Source of the DNA: JALORV01 sp963791235
GTDB lineage: Bacteria; Pseudomonadota; Gammaproteobacteria; Burkholderiales; Burkholderiaceae_F
DNA length: 64,000 bases
Direction of reading: 5' to 3'
Assembly (NCBI GenBank): GCA_963791235.1
Contig: CAWBRW010000032.1
Span: 1 to 64,000, forward strand
Part shown: in pieces, positions 37,396 through 45,939 of the stretch
Layout: the number at the start of each line of letters is the position of its first letter
How positions within the stretch are numbered: position 1 is the stretch's first letter
Made by a program: the position numbers and the translations under genes
Notes under the pieces: model-generated
The model's database searches: none
Told to the model about the DNA's origin: nothing
What the model saw: the letters and a program-made list of their open reading frames with translations, nothing else

Positions 37396-37428
37396 GAGCC
37401 GGATGCGGGAGATCTGCCAGTCCGGTTC
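37396..37428 (+). ncRNA. Group II intron domain V
   Basis: A 33-base hairpin beginning GAGCCGGATGCGGG and ending GTCCGGTTC, 12 bases after the reverse transcriptase stop. The terminal helix (GAGCCGGA with TCCGGTTC) and the AGC catalytic triad match domain V. Confidence 0.75.
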
Positions 37429-37659
37429 GATGAGCGGGATGTGGAAACGGAGCTATGGCACGGGTACTCGGGCACCGCCAGACGAAAGAGGCGGCAACAG
37501 ACAACCCAAACCTACTGCCACCGCGCCACATCTCGACTCTACCGCGTACTGCCGAAAGGCGACTCCGAGGAGCGGCCGTTTCGCTACAAGACAGCGTTCT
37601 GAAGCGAGCAACGCGTCCGTGGTCAGGTGAGCGCCATGTCCGGGACGGGTCGTGAGACC

Positions 37660-38337
37660 TCAATCGCTCCCGCGATCTGATGCGTCAGCCGGGCCTGCAA
37701 CGAATGCATCGACCGGAGTCAATCGAATCAGTTCGCGCGCGTCCTCGATGCCGCCGAGTAGCCAGCGATCAATGTCGTGAAGTTCGAGTGCGACCACAGA
37801 CCGCTTGTCCTGCTCGTCGGGTGCGAACGCCGGGTCCGGCTTGTGCATCCGGCGCATCAGCGGGTGTCGATCCGCGTTCATCGTTAGCATCGTGTAGCCC
37901 TCGACCAACTCGCCGGTCTCCGGGTCAGTCCACGTATTCCACAAGCCGGCCAGCGCCCACGGTGCGCCGTCGGCACGACGAAAGCTCCACCAGACGTTGC
38001 GGCCAGTTTCCCAGTTCGGTTCGTCGAACGAGAGTGCCGGGATGACGCAGCGCTGGCCCCGCGCCCATGGCACCTTGAACGTGGGCTTGCGCTCGAGTTC
38101 CTCGGAACGCGCGTTGCTCGTCGAGTACTTCAGGCGTGCCGACTTGGCAAACCAGGGCACCAGTCCCCACTGGCCGACCACGAGTTCGCGGCCGTTCGCA
38201 GCGCCATCGCGAGTGGTGCGGATGAATGGCCCGCGGCTGCGCGGGAAGAGGCTCTGCCGCGACCACGGGTGGACTTTACCCAGCCGGAAGAACCGCTCCA
38301 TGTCGGCGGCTTCAGGAGTGACATAGCGCGTACACAT
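37660..38337 (-). CDS. yedK: SOS-response-associated peptidase (SRAP/YedK)
   Basis: A 225-residue SRAP protein, which protects abasic sites in single-stranded DNA by forming a thiazolidine crosslink through the Cys at position 2. That Cys is present (MCTRY). Other family motifs are WGLVPWFAKS, the substrate-binding Asn in STSNARSEE, RCVIPALSFDE, and the active-site His in LTMNADRHPLMRRMH. Length is normal. It is convergent with the intron on the left and lies beside a ComEA-like gene. Confidence 0.92.
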   Translation of the reverse strand: MCTRYVTPEAADMERFFRLGKVHPWSRQSLFPRSRGPFIRTTRDGAANGRELVVGQWGLVPWFAKSARLKYSTSNARSEELERKPTFKVPWARGQRCVIPALSFDEPNWETGRNVWWSFRRADGAPWALAGLWNTWTDPETGELVEGYTMLTMNADRHPLMRRMHKPDPAFAPDEQDKRSVVALELHDIDRWLLGGIEDARELIRLTPVDAFVAGPADASDRGSD

Positions 38338-38474
38338 CCGGGCACTCTAGCGGACGGCGCAGGCACGCTCGCTTAGCCGTCCAACATACACACCCGGCGC
38401 ATGACACCCTTGTTTGCATTGCGGGAGTGGATTGAACGGGATAGTCTGCCAACGAACTTTCGGGAGGAGACCCA

Positions 38475-38762
38475 ATGAAGTCGTTTCTTGCACCGTTCAT
38501 GCTCGCGTTCGCATTGCTCGCCGGGCAGGACGCACCGCTGGCCGGCGAACCGCTGCAGCTTGCCCAGGCCAAGTCGGCCCCGATCGACATCAACCGCGCC
38601 AAGGCGGACGAACTGATCACGCTCAAGGGGATTGGCGAGGCGCGCGCCACTGCCATCATCAAGGGGCGTCCGTACGCGCGCAAGGATGAACTCGTGCAGA
38701 AGAAGATCATCCCCGAGTCCGTCTACAACGACATCAAGGACCAGATCGTCGCGAAGCAGTAA
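38475..38762 (+). CDS. ComEA-like helix-hairpin-helix protein
   Basis: A 95-residue protein starting at ATG 38475 with CGGGAGGAG upstream. It has an N-terminal signal peptide (about 1-23) and a helix-hairpin-helix DNA-binding domain of ComEA type: IDINRAKADELITLKGIGEA and IIKGRPYARKDELVQKKI. Single-domain forms are common and can act in DNA uptake or periplasmic DNA binding. The frame is clean. It converges on a thermonuclease-like gene three bases beyond its stop. Confidence 0.85.
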   Translation: MKSFLAPFMLAFALLAGQDAPLAGEPLQLAQAKSAPIDINRAKADELITLKGIGEARATAIIKGRPYARKDELVQKKIIPESVYNDIKDQIVAKQ

Positions 38763-38764
38763 CG

Positions 38765-39229
38765 TCAGGGCGACGGCTTTGCAGGCGTCGCTGACACCGC
38801 ATTGCGCTTCGATTCCCGAAACGTCCACGGAGCCACGGGCGCCGGTTCGCGCCACAGCCCGCGGCGGTCCGCGCGCGCGGCCCGTTCCAGGGGCAGACAG
38901 AGGTCGGGGGACTGCAGGTACTTGATGAAGCACCAGGCGAGGCCGTCCTCGACCTGGCGCCAGTTGGCGTGCACCTCGTCGCACCACACGTGAGCCACGG
39001 TTCTGCCGTAGCGATCCGTTGTTACTGGTTCGAAGCGCACCGACGCCGGTGACTTGCAAAGGTCGATCAGGTTGCGCCGCGCCACCTGGCTGTATGGCTG
39101 GGTCCGTTCCGGTGCATCGATCTCCGCCAGGCGCAGCGTGACCTTGCGTTCACCATCGGCTACCACCAGCGTGTCGCCGTCGGCGACGCTCACGACAGTC
39201 AATGCCAGAACAAGCAGTTCGGCCAGCAC
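38765..39229 (-). CDS. Thermonuclease (SNase)-family protein
   Basis: A 154-residue protein. It opens with a short hydrophobic segment and the first SNase strand VADGDTLVV. LRLAEIDAPERTQPYSQVAR follows, with acidic and Arg residues of the active site, then TDRYGRTVAHVWC and ANWRQVEDGLAWCFIKY. These match calcium-dependent staphylococcal-nuclease-like enzymes that cut DNA or RNA. The hydrophobic start suggests export. It is the last gene of a probable minus-strand operon with two unknown genes and the DUF2726 gene. Confidence 0.82.
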   Translation of the reverse strand: MLAELLVLALTVVSVADGDTLVVADGERKVTLRLAEIDAPERTQPYSQVARRNLIDLCKSPASVRFEPVTTDRYGRTVAHVWCDEVHANWRQVEDGLAWCFIKYLQSPDLCLPLERAARADRRGLWREPAPVAPWTFRESKRNAVSATPAKPSP

Positions 39230-39248
39230 GGTGGGGACTGTTCCGTTG

Positions 39249-39563
39249 TCAGACGAATCGAATCCACCAGGACTGCGCGAATTCCACCACGCCGTCGTCT
39301 GCCGACAGGCGTTCGATCCCGGTGATGACCGCGCCGGTTCGACCCAAGGTGATCACGTCGGCATCGTAAAGCGGCGGGATGAGCTCGGGGCGGCGCGCAT
39401 CTTCGGTCCGGGTCAGCTTGGCGATGCGCACCGAGCGGCGTAGATGTGGATCGTCGACCATGAAGCACTGCAGCTCGCCCTCGACCGGCTCCTGGCGCTG
39501 CAGCTCACGGTCGGGAAGCTTGCGGCCGTGACGACGCGTGCGAACGACCAGAAAGCGGAGCAC
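39249..39563 (-). CDS. Hypothetical protein in the DUF2726 operon
   Basis: A 104-residue protein lying 19 bp before the thermonuclease-like gene and 53 bp after the preceding unknown gene on the same strand. It is strand-rich with a basic start (MLRFLVVRTRRHGRK) and a closing aromatic run (FAQSWWIRFV). I recognise no family. The operon position is the main evidence. Confidence 0.55.
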   Translation of the reverse strand: MLRFLVVRTRRHGRKLPDRELQRQEPVEGELQCFMVDDPHLRRSVRIAKLTRTEDARRPELIPPLYDADVITLGRTGAVITGIERLSADDGVVEFAQSWWIRFV

Positions 39564-39616
39564 GTGTCAGCCGCCTTCGGCCGGAGCAACCGACGAGAAG
39601 CCAAACGCCGTGGCGC

Positions 39617-39949
39617 CTAAGGCGCCGGCAGGATGTGGGTGTCGCCGGCGACGGGCTGGCTGTCGCGTGTCACGCGCCAAGTCACCGTGACGAGTCGGGA
39701 CCCTAGGGAATCGCGCCAGGCGCGGACCCGGTAGTGGTGAAAGCGGCCGTCGAACTGCCCGTGCTGCCGGGCGGTGCGAACTGCATCCCGCACCGCAGAG
39801 GTCAGGAACCGCGCCTCTGACACCTCCACGAGATCAAGCGCCGGAAACTCCTGGTAGAGGAGGGTACCGCCGCCCAGCTGGGATACTGTAAGCATATTCA
39901 GTACCGTAGCGCGACGCGGGCGAAAAGGCAAGCCGCCCGCGATTCCCAT
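39617..39949 (-). CDS. Hypothetical protein in the DUF2726 operon
   Basis: A 110-residue protein whose ATG at 39949 lies two bases after the DUF2726 stop, so it is almost certainly co-transcribed and probably coupled. A second ATG at 39895 could be the true start. It is strand-rich (GRFHHYRVRAWRDSLGSRLV) and has no recognised domain. Function unknown. Confidence 0.55.
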   Translation of the reverse strand: MGIAGGLPFRPRRATVLNMLTVSQLGGGTLLYQEFPALDLVEVSEARFLTSAVRDAVRTARQHGQFDGRFHHYRVRAWRDSLGSRLVTVTWRVTRDSQPVAGDTHILPAP

Positions 39950-39951
39950 GT

Positions 39952-40848
39952 TCAGCGGTACATGGGCACGAGTGTCGGATGAAAGTCCCGCACCCGAAGT
40001 CGCTCTCCGACCGAGATCTTGTCCAGCACTTCGTCAGTGAGCAGGCTGAACCACTCGTCCACAGTGGTCGAGTCAGGGCTTTCGGACCGCAATCGAAAGT
40101 ACGGGATTCTCGCCGCCACAAGCAGTTCGTTCTTCCAGGCGTCCCGACGCTTGACCTCCGGGTCGTCATGAGACGCGCTGTCGAGTTCAAATGCGGCCAC
40201 GGGATCTCCCTCAATCGGCGTGACCAGAATCGTGTCGAGCCGAAGCAGCCTGCCGCTCCTCCATGCCTCTTCGGAGACGAGCGACTTGATGCGATTCAAG
40301 TTGATGATCTGATCCACCGGGTAGTTCGGCAGCGCCCGCAGCCCCGGAAAGCGCTCTGAGGCGGCCCTCAGGAAAGTTCTTTCCTGCCGTGAACGGAAAA
40401 CCGACGTCCTGATCTGAAACGCGTCGCTGGCTTCGAACCCGGCGAGGCCAAACCAGGATGTCTGAAAGACGCGCTTGAGTTGGACGATAGTGGTCTGTCC
40501 GGCCAGGTCGGCGAAACGCGCCCTTTCGGCTGACTGAGTCATCTTGCGCTCGTACTTCGTCAGTAACACCAACAGCCGATTGGTCGGCTCGATGTTGCCG
40601 GCTTCGTAATGGCGTGCGAACCAGATCAGCAGATCCGGGTCTGGCAAAGGCGAGGACTCGAGCAGGACCTCGAAGGCTTCCGCCCCAAGGATACGAAGTT
40701 CTGTACGCCCATCGCCCTGACCAGCGACGCTGGCGGCCGCGTCGAATCCTTCTCGGAAGAGTGAGAAATCTGGGCGAACGATGTGCTGGCGCAGTTGCGC
40801 TAACTGCATCGGGAATGGCAAGGGCGTCGTTAAGGCAACGATTGTCAC
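39952..40848 (-). CDS. DUF2726-like protein (PD-(D/E)XK nuclease-type fold)
   Basis: A 298-residue protein. The C-terminal domain (about 150-280) has the DUF2726 texture: ERTFLRAASERFPGLRALPN, RLDTILVTP, VAAFELDSASHDDPEVKRRD, AARIPYFRL. The Asp, Glu-x-Asp and Lys pattern is typical of a PD-(D/E)XK nuclease core, though activity is unproven. The N-terminal helices are of unknown role. It is the first gene of a four-gene minus-strand run, and an XRE regulator is transcribed divergently 47 bp away. That arrangement resembles controlled restriction-like systems, but this is inference. Confidence 0.65.
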   Translation of the reverse strand: MTIVALTTPLPFPMQLAQLRQHIVRPDFSLFREGFDAAASVAGQGDGRTELRILGAEAFEVLLESSPLPDPDLLIWFARHYEAGNIEPTNRLLVLLTKYERKMTQSAERARFADLAGQTTIVQLKRVFQTSWFGLAGFEASDAFQIRTSVFRSRQERTFLRAASERFPGLRALPNYPVDQIINLNRIKSLVSEEAWRSGRLLRLDTILVTPIEGDPVAAFELDSASHDDPEVKRRDAWKNELLVAARIPYFRLRSESPDSTTVDEWFSLLTDEVLDKISVGERLRVRDFHPTLVPMYR

Positions 40849-40895
40849 TCATAGAGCGTGGCCTGATAAGAGCCTAGTGCATAGATTGCCTGCCC

Positions 40896-41135
40896 ATGGA
40901 GAAGAGGGCGCGGCAAGGCGGACAGGCGGACCCACGGTTGATGTTTGGGAGGCAAGTTGCCGAGCTGCGCCGCCGCGCCGGGCTCTCCCAAGAGGCGCTC
41001 GCCCTCGAAAGTGGATTGGCCCGGAGCTACCTCGGCGGTGTTGAGAGGGGCCAGCGCAACATCGCGCTGATGAACATCTGCAGACTAGCCAAGGCGCTCC
41101 ATGTACGACCCTCTCGGCTACTCGAGGCCCTCTAA
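40896..41135 (+). CDS. XRE-family helix-turn-helix regulator
   Basis: A 79-residue Cro/C1-type regulator. The helix-turn-helix is clear: FGRQVAELRRRAGLSQEALA, then ESGLARSYLGGVERGQRNI. Its size and opening resemble the C-proteins that control restriction-modification genes. It faces away from the DUF2726 operon with a 47-bp gap, so it probably controls both itself and that operon from the shared region. Confidence 0.88.
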   Translation: MEKRARQGGQADPRLMFGRQVAELRRRAGLSQEALALESGLARSYLGGVERGQRNIALMNICRLAKALHVRPSRLLEAL

Positions 41136-41943
41136 GAAGTTTGACGCTGACGCGGCCGTTCGCCAGCCCGGGCCTCGCGCCGCGCATCATCTGTTCTCTT
41201 GTTCAACTTCGGGACTAGTGAACATCCGCGTGCCAGACAAGTCCGAAAGTGCCCGGTCCAAACCTTGGCGCGAAGTGGTGCTTTTATCAATTAAAGCAGA
41301 GTATTACCGCATGCTTTTAAAGTGTTAAGTTCAAATTCTCGTCATTAGCAGTAATGCAGCTCGGCGCGTGTCATGAGTGGGAATCGAGCTTTGCATGGCA
41401 CCCGTGAAGGGGAAGGCCCCGTTGAATGCAATCGCGGTCCGCACAGCGCCGACGGAAGGACATGGCGCCCGCGCTGCGCCAAAAAAGACTATCTCAGGTG
41501 CCTTGGCGCCATTGCGTGTAAACCTCGGCATCGCGCTCCTGCGTAGGCTAAGGACGGCGCGCCCGCGCCAGGCGTGGAGTCAAGTGCAACTGATCTGCGC
41601 CAGCCAAGATCCAGCGCCACGCTTCAGTTACCTTGTTCTTCAAGTTCAGGCCTACTTAACCTCTGTCCGCCATTAAGGTCCGTCCGCCACCACTGAACGG
41701 CCAGCATTTCTCCCTCGCCAAATCCGTGCGGGCGGACTTCGTAGCCTTCATGCCCCGAAACGACCGCAGCGCCCAAAGGATAGGCAACTAGGCTCGTCTA
41801 GCGTCATTCCGAGGGAAAAGGGCTGTGGAGCGTTACGCGTGTGGATTCAGACGTTTAGCAGCTGTTGTTAAAGTAATTTTGCATTTGACATAATACACAT
41901 TATACGAAGTCAATAAACAAGGGCGGCCGACCAAGAACGGGCT
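41136..41943. other. Long intergenic region
   Basis: About 800 bases without a supported gene; the plus-strand frame at 41377-41676 lacks motifs. The last 80 bases are AT-rich, with a promoter-like TTGTTA and CATAAT spaced about 18 bases near 41867-41895, but no gene follows on that strand. It marks the boundary between accessory DNA and the core block. Confidence 0.4.
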
Positions 41944-42972
41944 TCAGTTCGCCGGCAGCAAGGTCCTCAAATCGTCCAGCGCGCGCACGTAAAGCTCCGT
42001 CCGACCGAGTTCCGACATAGGAAGCGCTGCACCCCTCGGGCGTAGCCGGGCGAAGCGCTGGTCGAACGCGGCCGATCGCTGCCACTCCAGACGCTGCAGA
42101 ACATCGTCCATTGCCGCCGTGTCGTTGCAGACGAGCACCAGATCGCATCCGGCGGCCAGGCCCGCCGCAGCCCGCTCTGCCACCGTACCTTGCATGCTCG
42201 CGCCTTCCATCAGCAGGTCGTCCGTGAATGCTGCGCCGGTGAACCCCAGTTCCTCCCGCAGCGTGCGGATCCAGCGAGACGAAAACCCGGCGGCTACGGG
42301 GTCGACCCGGTCGTAGATGACGTGCGCCGGCATGACGGCCGCAAGCTGTGGCCCCAGCCAGCGGTAAGGCGCGGCATCCTGCGACAGGATGTCCGCCTTT
42401 CTGCGTGTGTCGTGCGGAATCGCGACATGCGAGTCGGCTTCCGCCCAGCCGTGACCCGGAAAGTGCTTGCCGCAGTTCGCCATGCCGGCAAGCGCCAGAC
42501 CGTGGCACAGATGCGCAGCCAGCAAGGTGACAACACGGGGGTCGGAATGAAACGCGCGGTCACCGATCACTCCACTGCGGCCCCAGTCCACGTCGAGGAC
42601 CGGGGTGAAGCTGAAGTCGACCCCGTGGGCACGCAACTCGGAAGCGAGCACCAGCCCGAGGGACGCGGCGACGCGGCAAGCAACCAGCACATCCTTGTCC
42701 CACAGGTCTCCGAGCCGCCGCATTGGCGGCAGGCGCGTGAATCCTTCGCGGAACCGCTGCACGCGCCCACCTTCGTGATCGACGGCGATCAGCAGCGGCG
42801 GATCGCGGAGCGAGTGGATTTCGTCGGTGAGTTGGCGCAACTGCTGCGGAGACTCGAAGTTCCGTGAGAACAGGATCACCATGCCGACCAGCGGATGGGC
42901 CAGCCGGTCCCGGTCCGCGGCAGTAAGTTCGACGGAGCCTTCGAGGCCGACGACCACCGGTCCTACCGCCAT
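41944..42972 (-). CDS. nagZ: Beta-N-acetylhexosaminidase
   Basis: A 342-residue family GH3 enzyme that removes N-acetylglucosamine from anhydro-muropeptides during cytoplasmic peptidoglycan recycling. It has LIAVDHEGGRVQRFREGFTR, the catalytic His loop GKHFPGHGWAEADSH and the nucleophile Asp in AFTDDLLMEG. Length matches NagZ. The start overlaps the acpS stop by 10 bp. It is the last gene of the minus-strand core block. Confidence 0.95.
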   Translation of the reverse strand: MAVGPVVVGLEGSVELTAADRDRLAHPLVGMVILFSRNFESPQQLRQLTDEIHSLRDPPLLIAVDHEGGRVQRFREGFTRLPPMRRLGDLWDKDVLVACRVAASLGLVLASELRAHGVDFSFTPVLDVDWGRSGVIGDRAFHSDPRVVTLLAAHLCHGLALAGMANCGKHFPGHGWAEADSHVAIPHDTRRKADILSQDAAPYRWLGPQLAAVMPAHVIYDRVDPVAAGFSSRWIRTLREELGFTGAAFTDDLLMEGASMQGTVAERAAAGLAAGCDLVLVCNDTAAMDDVLQRLEWQRSAAFDQRFARLRPRGAALPMSELGRTELYVRALDDLRTLLPAN

Positions 42973-43373
42973 GCGCCCTCCTCGGCCTCGGCGACGGCGT
43001 AGGCCATCGCCACGCTTTTCTCGTCGCTCACTGAAACATGCACCCGCAGGCGCCGGCGCTCCGCGAAGTGCCGCAACTCGGGACTGCTGATGAACGCGAC
43101 CGGGCGACCGGACGGGTCGTTAACGATTTCGACCGCGCGCCAGGACATCGGCTGGCGCATTCCGAGACCCAGCGCCTTCGACACCGCTTCCTTGGCCGCG
43201 AAGCGCGTCGCCAAATACCGGATCCCACGTTCTTCGGACCGCTCGCGGCGCCACTTGTAGCGCTCCATCTCACGCGGACCGAGGATGCGCTCGGCGAAGC
43301 GTGCGCCAAACCGCGTGTCGGCCGCCCGGATGCGTTCGATCTCGATGATGTCGGTGCCGACACCGAAGATCAT
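42963..43373 (-). CDS. acpS: Holo-[acyl-carrier-protein] synthase
   Basis: A 136-residue enzyme that transfers 4'-phosphopantetheine from CoA to acyl carrier protein. It starts IFGVGTDIIEIERI (Asp ligand) and contains RFAAKEAVSKALG (Glu and Lys of the site). The ATG overlaps the pdxJ stop as ATGA, and the end overlaps nagZ by 10 bp, so translation is coupled throughout. It serves the acpP product encoded 12 kb away. Confidence 0.95.
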   Translation of the reverse strand: MIFGVGTDIIEIERIRAADTRFGARFAERILGPREMERYKWRRERSEERGIRYLATRFAAKEAVSKALGLGMRQPMSWRAVEIVNDPSGRPVAFISSPELRHFAERRRLRVHVSVSDEKSVAMAYAVAEAEEGAWR

Positions 43374-44116
43374 GCCGGCCCGCCCGCCTTGCGGATTTCG
43401 GCCAGGTACAGTCGCACGGTTGCCGTGAGTCCGTACTCGAGCGCGTCGGCGATCAGAGCGTGGCCGATCGACACCTCGTCAACGCCGGGCACGGCGCGCA
43501 GGAAGGCGGCAAGGTTCTGCAGGTTGAGGTCGTGGCCCGCATTGACTCCGAGCCCCGCTGCATGTGCCGCCGTTGCGGCTGCCGCATAGCGCGCCAGCAT
43601 GGGGGCCTGTCCCGGTGTGCCGAAGGCCTGTGCGTATGGCTCGGTGTAGAGCTCGATTCGCTGCGCGCCGAGTGCAGCCGCGGCCGCCATCGCCTCGGGC
43701 ACCGGGTCCATGAAGAGGCTCACTCGCACGCCGAGATCCCGCGCCTGGCGGATCACCGGGGCCAGCCGCTCCGCGTCCGCCGGCAGGTTCCAGCCGTGAT
43801 CGGATGTGAACGCGCCGGTTTCATCCGGCACGAAGGTGCACTGGTGCGGGCGAACCTGCGCGACGAAATCGATCAGGCCGTGGAACGGATTGCCTTCGAT
43901 ATTGAACTCACACGCCGGCCAGGCGCGTAGCAACTCCGAAAGCTCGGCGACGTCCGGGGCACGCACGTGTCGACCATCGGGACGGGGATGCACGGTGATG
44001 CCGTCCGCGCCAGCTTCCAGGCAGATCACCGCGGCGCGCCCGACGCTGGGTATGCCGATGGCGCGCGTATTGCGCAGCAAGGCCACCTTGTTGAGATTGA
44101 CACTGAGCGCGGTCAT
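43370..44116 (-). CDS. pdxJ: Pyridoxine 5'-phosphate synthase
   Basis: A protein of about 248 residues. The ATG at 44116 is preferred because the family begins LSVNLNKVALLRN. It condenses 1-deoxyxylulose 5-phosphate with 3-amino-2-oxopropyl phosphate to make pyridoxine phosphate. Motifs seen: GADGITVHPRPDGRHV, LVAQVRPHQCTFVPDE, and GLGVNAGHDLNLQNL. Its stop overlaps acpS. The link with acpS and recO is usual for proteobacteria. Confidence 0.95.
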   Translation of the reverse strand: MTALSVNLNKVALLRNTRAIGIPSVGRAAVICLEAGADGITVHPRPDGRHVRAPDVAELSELLRAWPACEFNIEGNPFHGLIDFVAQVRPHQCTFVPDETGAFTSDHGWNLPADAERLAPVIRQARDLGVRVSLFMDPVPEAMAAAAALGAQRIELYTEPYAQAFGTPGQAPMLARYAAAATAAHAAGLGVNAGHDLNLQNLAAFLRAVPGVDEVSIGHALIADALEYGLTATVRLYLAEIRKAGGPA

Positions 44117-44279
44117 AGGAGAACACAACCTTCAACGCAGCAGCTCTGCCGCGACGACCGCCGGCGTCGACAGTTCTGTTCGCTTCGACCGTACACCTGG
44201 CGACTGTCCGGTGCCAGCTGCCTTGCCTCCGCCCTCTTCTGTCGGGCAACGCGATCCATCGGGCGCTCTTACGTCGGTT

Positions 44280-45053
44280 CTAAAGCTGGTGCAGATCGAG
44301 CAGGATGCGGCGGGTGTTGAGCGGTTTGCCGTCGAGATGGTAGCGAATCAGCTGGCGCAGCATCGCCTTCGCTTCGGAAGCGACGCGCGCATCGGCGAAT
44401 TCCCCGCGTGCCATCGCGAGCAGCGTGGAGCCCGATACCGACAGCCCGTCCTCGTCGCGCTCGCCTGCGGCAAGTCGATGGGCGCCGGCCTCCGGCCGGA
44501 ACCGGTAGCGCGCCAATGCGTCGATCGGCTCTCCGCTGGTGCATTGGTCAAGCGGAACTTCATACCCCACCTCACGCAGCAGTTGCATCTCGAACATGCG
44601 CAAGGTGATGTCTTGCCGCGCGCCCGCGAGGCCACGCAGCATCTGCAGGTAATTGTCGAACAGGCGCTCGTGCGGATCGGCCCGCGCGAGCAGGCGCACT
44701 ACGAGTTCGTTGGCGTAGAACGCGGCGAGCAGCGCGTTGCCACGCAGCGGCGCCAGGCCGCCGATCCACTCGACGCGGACGAGATTCTTGATCTCGTTGC
44801 GTCCGCTCCACGACAGGGACAGCGGCGCAAACGGCGCGAGCAGGCCACGGAACTGCGACGTCGGCCGTTTGGCCCCCCGGGCAACAAGGCCGACGCGGCC
44901 GTAGTCGCGAGTGAAAGTCTCGACGATGAGGCTCGTTTCGCGCCAGGGGGTCGTGTGCAGGACCACGCCAGGTTGGTGATCGACGCGGGCGTCGGTGCCG
45001 CGGCGGCGTGGCTTGCCTGCGGAGCGCAGGGTGTCGGTTGCGCCTTCAGCCAT
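44280..45053 (-). CDS. recO: DNA repair protein RecO
   Basis: A 257-residue recombination mediator that helps load RecA at gaps. The N-terminal OB-fold (GVVLHTTPWRETSLIVETFT, RGAKRPTSQFRGLL) is followed by the helical domain with FYANELVVRLLARADPHERL. The zinc-binding cysteines present in some relatives are absent. The start overlaps the end of era by 8 bp. The gap to pdxJ is 163 bp. Confidence 0.93.
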   Translation of the reverse strand: MAEGATDTLRSAGKPRRRGTDARVDHQPGVVLHTTPWRETSLIVETFTRDYGRVGLVARGAKRPTSQFRGLLAPFAPLSLSWSGRNEIKNLVRVEWIGGLAPLRGNALLAAFYANELVVRLLARADPHERLFDNYLQMLRGLAGARQDITLRMFEMQLLREVGYEVPLDQCTSGEPIDALARYRFRPEAGAHRLAAGERDEDGLSVSGSTLLAMARGEFADARVASEAKAMLRQLIRYHLDGKPLNTRRILLDLHQL

Positions 45054-45939
45054 AACCCAACTTGCGCATGGCCGCGGGATCGTCGCTCCAGCCCTTCTTC
45101 ACGCGCACCCACACTTCGAGGTGCACCGGCTTGCCGAGCATCTCCTGGACGTCAGCCCGCGCCAGGCGAGAGATCTCCCGCAACTTGGCGCCCTCCTTGC
45201 CGATGACTATGCCCTTGTGGGCCTCGCGCTCGACCACCAGAGTGGCCGCGATCCGCGCTCCGCCCTCCTCCTCTTCCCAGCGATCGATGGTGACCGCGAT
45301 CCCGTAAGGCAGCTCGTCGCCGAGCAGGCGATAGGCTTTCTCGCGGATGCTCTCCGCCGCGAGGTACCGGGCGCTGCGATCGGTGTACTGCTCGGCATCG
45401 AAGAGCGGCATGCCTTCGGGCAGCAGGGAGCGCACTTCGGCAAGCAGCTCCTCCAGCTGGCGGCCTTTCTCTGCGCTGACCGGAACAATCGCGTGGAACG
45501 GATGGCGCTGCATCGACGCTGCCATCAGCGGCAGCAGCCTCTCACGGTCGGCCAGCAGATCGATCTTGTTCAGCGCGAGGATCACCTGCCCCGAATCCTT
45601 GGGAAGCAGCTGCAGGACCTGCTCATCGGCGGGAGTCCAGCCGGCGGCGTCGATCACGAGGATCACCGCATCGACGTCGGCCAGAGCGCCAGTCACCGTC
45701 TGGTTCATGCGTTTGTTCAGCGCACTGCGATGGCGTCGCTGAAACCCCGGCGTGTCGACGAAGATGTACTGCGCGTCCGTGGTCGTGCGCACGCCAAGGA
45801 CGCGGTCACGGGTCGTCTGAGGCTTGCGCGACGTGATACTGACGCGCTCGCCGACGAGGGCGTTGATCAGGGTGGACTTGCCGACGTTGGGGCGCCCGAT
45901 GACGGCCACCATGCCGACCCGGCACAGCGCGTTGCTCAT
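45046..45939 (-). CDS. era: GTPase Era
   Basis: A protein of about 297 residues that helps assemble the 30S ribosomal subunit. ATG 45939 is chosen because it overlaps the rnc stop by one base (TGATG) and gives the normal length. G1 is GRPNVGKS, G3 DTPGF, G4 NKID, and the C-terminal KH domain contains GKEGAKLREI. Coupling rnc-era-recO is a common proteobacterial arrangement. Confidence 0.96.
   Translation of the reverse strand: MSNALCRVGMVAVIGRPNVGKSTLINALVGERVSITSRKPQTTRDRVLGVRTTTDAQYIFVDTPGFQRRHRSALNKRMNQTVTGALADVDAVILVIDAAGWTPADEQVLQLLPKDSGQVILALNKIDLLADRERLLPLMAASMQRHPFHAIVPVSAEKGRQLEELLAEVRSLLPEGMPLFDAEQYTDRSARYLAAESIREKAYRLLGDELPYGIAVTIDRWEEEEGGARIAATLVVEREAHKGIVIGKEGAKLREISRLARADVQEMLGKPVHLEVWVRVKKGWSDDPAAMRKLGYG

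Larger units (their letters stand above)
35557..37428 (+). mobile_element. Group II intron
   Basis: The 5' end shows the intron start GTGCG at 35557 followed by a long structured non-coding stretch (35557-36042, domains I-III). The reverse transcriptase follows inside domain IV, then a recognisable domain V at 37396-37428. Domain VI and the exact 3' splice site lie further on and are not fixed; the element may extend to about 37550. The 5' exon is the intergenic sequence 60 bases after the attC-like site. Confidence 0.8.

Noticed and set aside
41377..41676. A 99-codon plus-strand frame before nagZ
   Set aside because: No motif, no good ribosome-binding site, and amino-acid composition typical of chance frames in GC-rich DNA.
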